From contig CAYSKJ010000165.1 in assembly GCA_964431655.1 (NCBI GenBank), positions 1 to 6,768 on the forward strand: a DNA stretch of 6,768 nucleotides. Reading direction: 5' to 3'. Position 1 is the stretch's first letter. The number at the start of each line of letters is the position of its first letter. This document shows positions 6,201-6,768 of the stretch, one piece after another. The position numbers were made by a program, and so were the translations under genes. Source of the stretch: CAYMEV01 sp964431655 [NCBI: uncultured bacterium]. GTDB lineage: Bacteria; CAYMEV01. The notes beneath the pieces are model-generated. The model did not search any database, was not told where the DNA came from, and saw only the letters and a program-made list of their open reading frames with translations.

Positions 6201-6768
6201 ATAAAGGCATATCCTGTCTGTTGATGACCGACCTGCTGACTATTTCATTAAATGCAGCATTGGGTCTGTATTCATTCAGTCCTTGATAAACAGCAGACCT
6301 GTATTTTATGCTGAAGGATAAATCTCTGTACATGTAAAGTTTTCCTGCAGCTGTGTCAAACTCAAAGGGGCAGTAAGAGAAATACATAATCTGGTAACCC
6401 CTCGTTCTTCCTGTTGAATGAACAACCAGCCTTTTTTCGGGGTAGATACCTCCCCCGGAATATATGGCCGGATCCGGAACAATATGTGAAAACACCGGCC
6501 TTGAGATTATCTCATAACCCATAAAGGGTGCAGGCACAGCTTCCCTGATAAAGAACCTGTCCCTTTCATCAAACTCAATGGATTCAACCCTGCTGTCTGC
6601 AGGGATAAGCACTCTCAGCATATAAAAAGGCAGATCGGGTTCTCCCTCTCCGGCCAGGGAATGGGCATTGGGATCCCGGTACATCACCCTTTGGTAACCA
6701 TCCCGGGAATCAATATCAACCCTGTCTGCATCAAAAGAGATATCAAATCTGATAGTATCACTGAAACA
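3229..6768 (-). CDS. C25 (gingipain-like) cysteine peptidase with Fn3, jelly-roll and beta-propeller modules; 5' end outside window
   Basis: This is the C-terminal 1179 residues of a large, probably secreted protease. The frame is open to the window edge; codons 6768-6688 read CFSDTIRFDIS... without a stop. The first start-type codon downstream, GTG at 6687, is therefore probably an internal valine, and the signal peptide is missing. Numbering from the edge, residues 1-200 are propeptide-like, with the EPDLPFYMLRVLIP motif (43-56). The catalytic domain (about 204-580) has a DWNADGDSYVGE acidic loop (316-327), PDVIIGRLSVRT (337-348), His441 in MATHGN, Cys475 in ACITNAFD and a closing GDPSL (578-582). 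His and Cys match the C25 dyad (His211/Cys244 in gingipain RgpB). An Fn3 domain (593-682; 4992-4723) follows, then a jelly-roll module (683-817; 4722-4318) with GYDYLRFYIDG and DAGWVDYVRW, then FG-GAP-like propeller repeats (about 850-1179). No C-terminal anchor, transmembrane helix or type IX sorting domain is evident. Target substrate is unknown. It ends 11 bases inside the convergent gene, with no terminator seen. Confidence 0.93.
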   Translation of the reverse strand, partial: CFSDTIRFDISFDADRVDIDSRDGYQRVMYRDPNAHSLAGEGEPDLPFYMLRVLIPADSRVESIEFDERDRFFIREAVPAPFMGYEIISRPVFSHIVPDPAIYSGGGIYPEKRLVVHSTGRTRGYQIMYFSYCPFEFDTAAGKLYMYRDLSFSIKYRSAVYQGLNEYRPNAAFNEIVSRSVINRQDMPLFYPEKTDPVKSRLDYDMLIITTDTLLGSAQDYADYRESDQISCDIKTLTEIESGYPGSTTQIKIKNCIFDYVQNNNISYVLLIGDGGTSSTYGIPDQNLYGYLSFVPETDNTLPGDVFYSCFDGQFDWNADGDSYVGEISGDNADILPDVIIGRLSVRTSQQVLDYKAKVIQYMDAGSDSAFPKNLGLSGVQLFNYSGDAKAKSELMYSNYIQPYWAGHNKSTLYDSDTTVSVSTLSSLLNQGMNFFHMATHGNVTIWSMASGSSFSSASALALNNIPGIVVTIACITNAFDPEVSGASDPCLGEAFIRNANGGAVVYLGASRYGIGYNSYDTHGPSFQYNDWIFRHTLDTAYENVVGAGFTQSKIQMAGSADSDYSFRWVHFALNYLGDPSLKAHKDVQSSITAPSDLQASALSSSQAQLSWNDNSDNETGFSIERKTGAGGVWAEAGSAGADTQSWQDTGLSANTAYYYRVRAYNAVEYSAYSNESYVFTHSMPLGEALDNMVLPWSTSSSAGAEYVWYGQGESFFYGGSSARSGAIGSNSSTSLSTQVTGPGTLIFHWRVSSESGYDYLRFYIDGEIQDSISGIVGWEEKSYEIGEGTFEIKWSYIKDAYVEENEDAGWVDYVRWAPDSEPESAIISIEDSAVKGIYTWSYSAVKPVLLGLRGSAWNKILNQKSASRIETGDISGDGVPEFVVLIPGEGLFYYDQSISEWANISVYDTLDFTLAKTSQDNKRHVVASFASYGLYKLDFDSMTWSKILQYPADRLQSADFDREGDGIDELIATFEGINRLYLYDFTAGAFTPILMSKPGEFIAGDITGDGGTELICSFEGIGIYLARYIPDRNSKGDSREDIFEKYHIIDLEKEIKEDNTWISKNGESRGLQWNRILMANPDQDHKMAAGDISGGSGLELILTFQGNVYYYDYSIQQWNLLAGGAYRRILSGRFTAGEKDDLIMANTANQGLYLRRTLSADFELLTANASSNAMAVIR
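3553..3687 (-). other. In-frame insert of about 45 residues within one propeller blade
   Basis: Other blades run directly from the ...YYYDYS strand to a ...QWN(L/R)(L/I) strand within a few residues. Here GIGIYLA is followed by a charged stretch (RYIPDRNSKGDSRED, then helix-like DLEKEIKED) before the blade resumes at LQWNRIL. The extra sequence is about 135 bases, keeps the frame, is AT-rich and is bordered by a palindrome. It may be an inserted element or simply a long surface loop. Confidence 0.55.
3583..3702. repeat. CCAGGTAT-type 13-mer repeats flanking and within the propeller insert
   Basis: CCAGGTATTATCC (3583-3595) matches CCAGGTATATTCC (3690-3702) at 11 of 13 bases as a direct repeat. 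It also matches the opposite palindrome arm GGAATATACCTGG (3677-3689) as an inverted repeat. A related CCAGGTCTATTAT lies at 3612-3624. These repeats lie at or near the ends of the insert, so the segment could fold into one long imperfect hairpin in DNA or RNA. Confidence 0.6.
3627..3645. repeat. Inverted repeat of 9-bp arms with one central base
   Basis: GATATTTTT (3627-3635), C3636 and AAAAATATC (3637-3645) form a perfect inverted repeat. It lies within the propeller insert, 30 bases from the 28-bp palindrome, and encodes the DIFEKY part of the insert. A low-complexity AT-rich stretch makes chance more plausible here than for the longer palindrome. Confidence 0.85.
3676..3703. repeat. Perfect 28-bp palindrome inside the peptidase gene
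   Basis: The left arm CGGAATATACCTGG (3676-3689) is followed directly by its exact reverse complement (3690-3703), centred on GG|CC. All 14 pairs match and there is no spacer. On the minus strand it encodes the end of a propeller strand and the first insert residues (IGIYLARYIP). It is read directly from the sequence; its function is unknown. Confidence 0.95.

Noticed and set aside
1-6768. CRISPR array, tRNA, rRNA, transposase or attachment site
   Set aside because: No regularly spaced repeats, cloverleaf, ribosomal sequence or transposase motif was seen on either strand.

Overview
The window holds three protein-coding genes and almost no spare DNA. The outer two lie on the minus strand and the middle one on the plus strand. 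The dense layout, a sigma-70-type promoter, a Shine-Dalgarno site and a secreted C25-type peptidase all point to a bacterium. A class II photolyase beside a gingipain-like protein with Fn3, jelly-roll and beta-propeller modules fits Gram-negative lineages such as Desulfobacterota, spirochaetes or similar environmental groups. The taxon cannot be settled from this sequence.

Positions 1-79 lie downstream of the photolyase gene and hold a GC-rich hairpin that may be a weak terminator. Positions 80-1405 (minus) encode a complete class II CPD photolyase with both family signatures and a recognisable tryptophan electron-transfer triad. Positions 1406-1514 are a short AT-rich divergent intergenic region. 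It carries a good promoter (TTGACC-17-TATATT) facing the plus-strand gene. The predicted transcript would begin at the annotated ATG, so that gene is either leaderless or starts at a TTG further in.

Positions 1515-3239 (plus) encode a protein of about 565-574 residues that I do not recognise by name. It has a sigma-70 region 4-like helix-turn-helix, segments resembling the RNA polymerase alpha C-terminal domain, several likely winged helices and a cysteine cluster in the middle. It is best described as a multi-domain DNA-binding, probably regulatory, protein.

Positions 3229-6768 (minus) are the 3' part of a large secreted C25 (gingipain-like) cysteine peptidase gene. The reading frame stays open through the right window edge, so the true start and signal peptide lie outside. 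Domain order is propeptide-like region, catalytic domain with His and Cys, Fn3, jelly-roll module, then an FG-GAP-like beta-propeller. It overlaps the convergent regulator gene by 11 bases. One propeller blade carries an insert of about 45 residues, and a perfect 28-bp palindrome sits at its edge with further inverted and direct repeats inside. That looks like an in-frame palindromic element and is the most unusual thing here.

Nothing shows that the three genes act together. They do not form an operon (minus, plus, minus), and no CRISPR array, tRNA, rRNA or transposase is visible.
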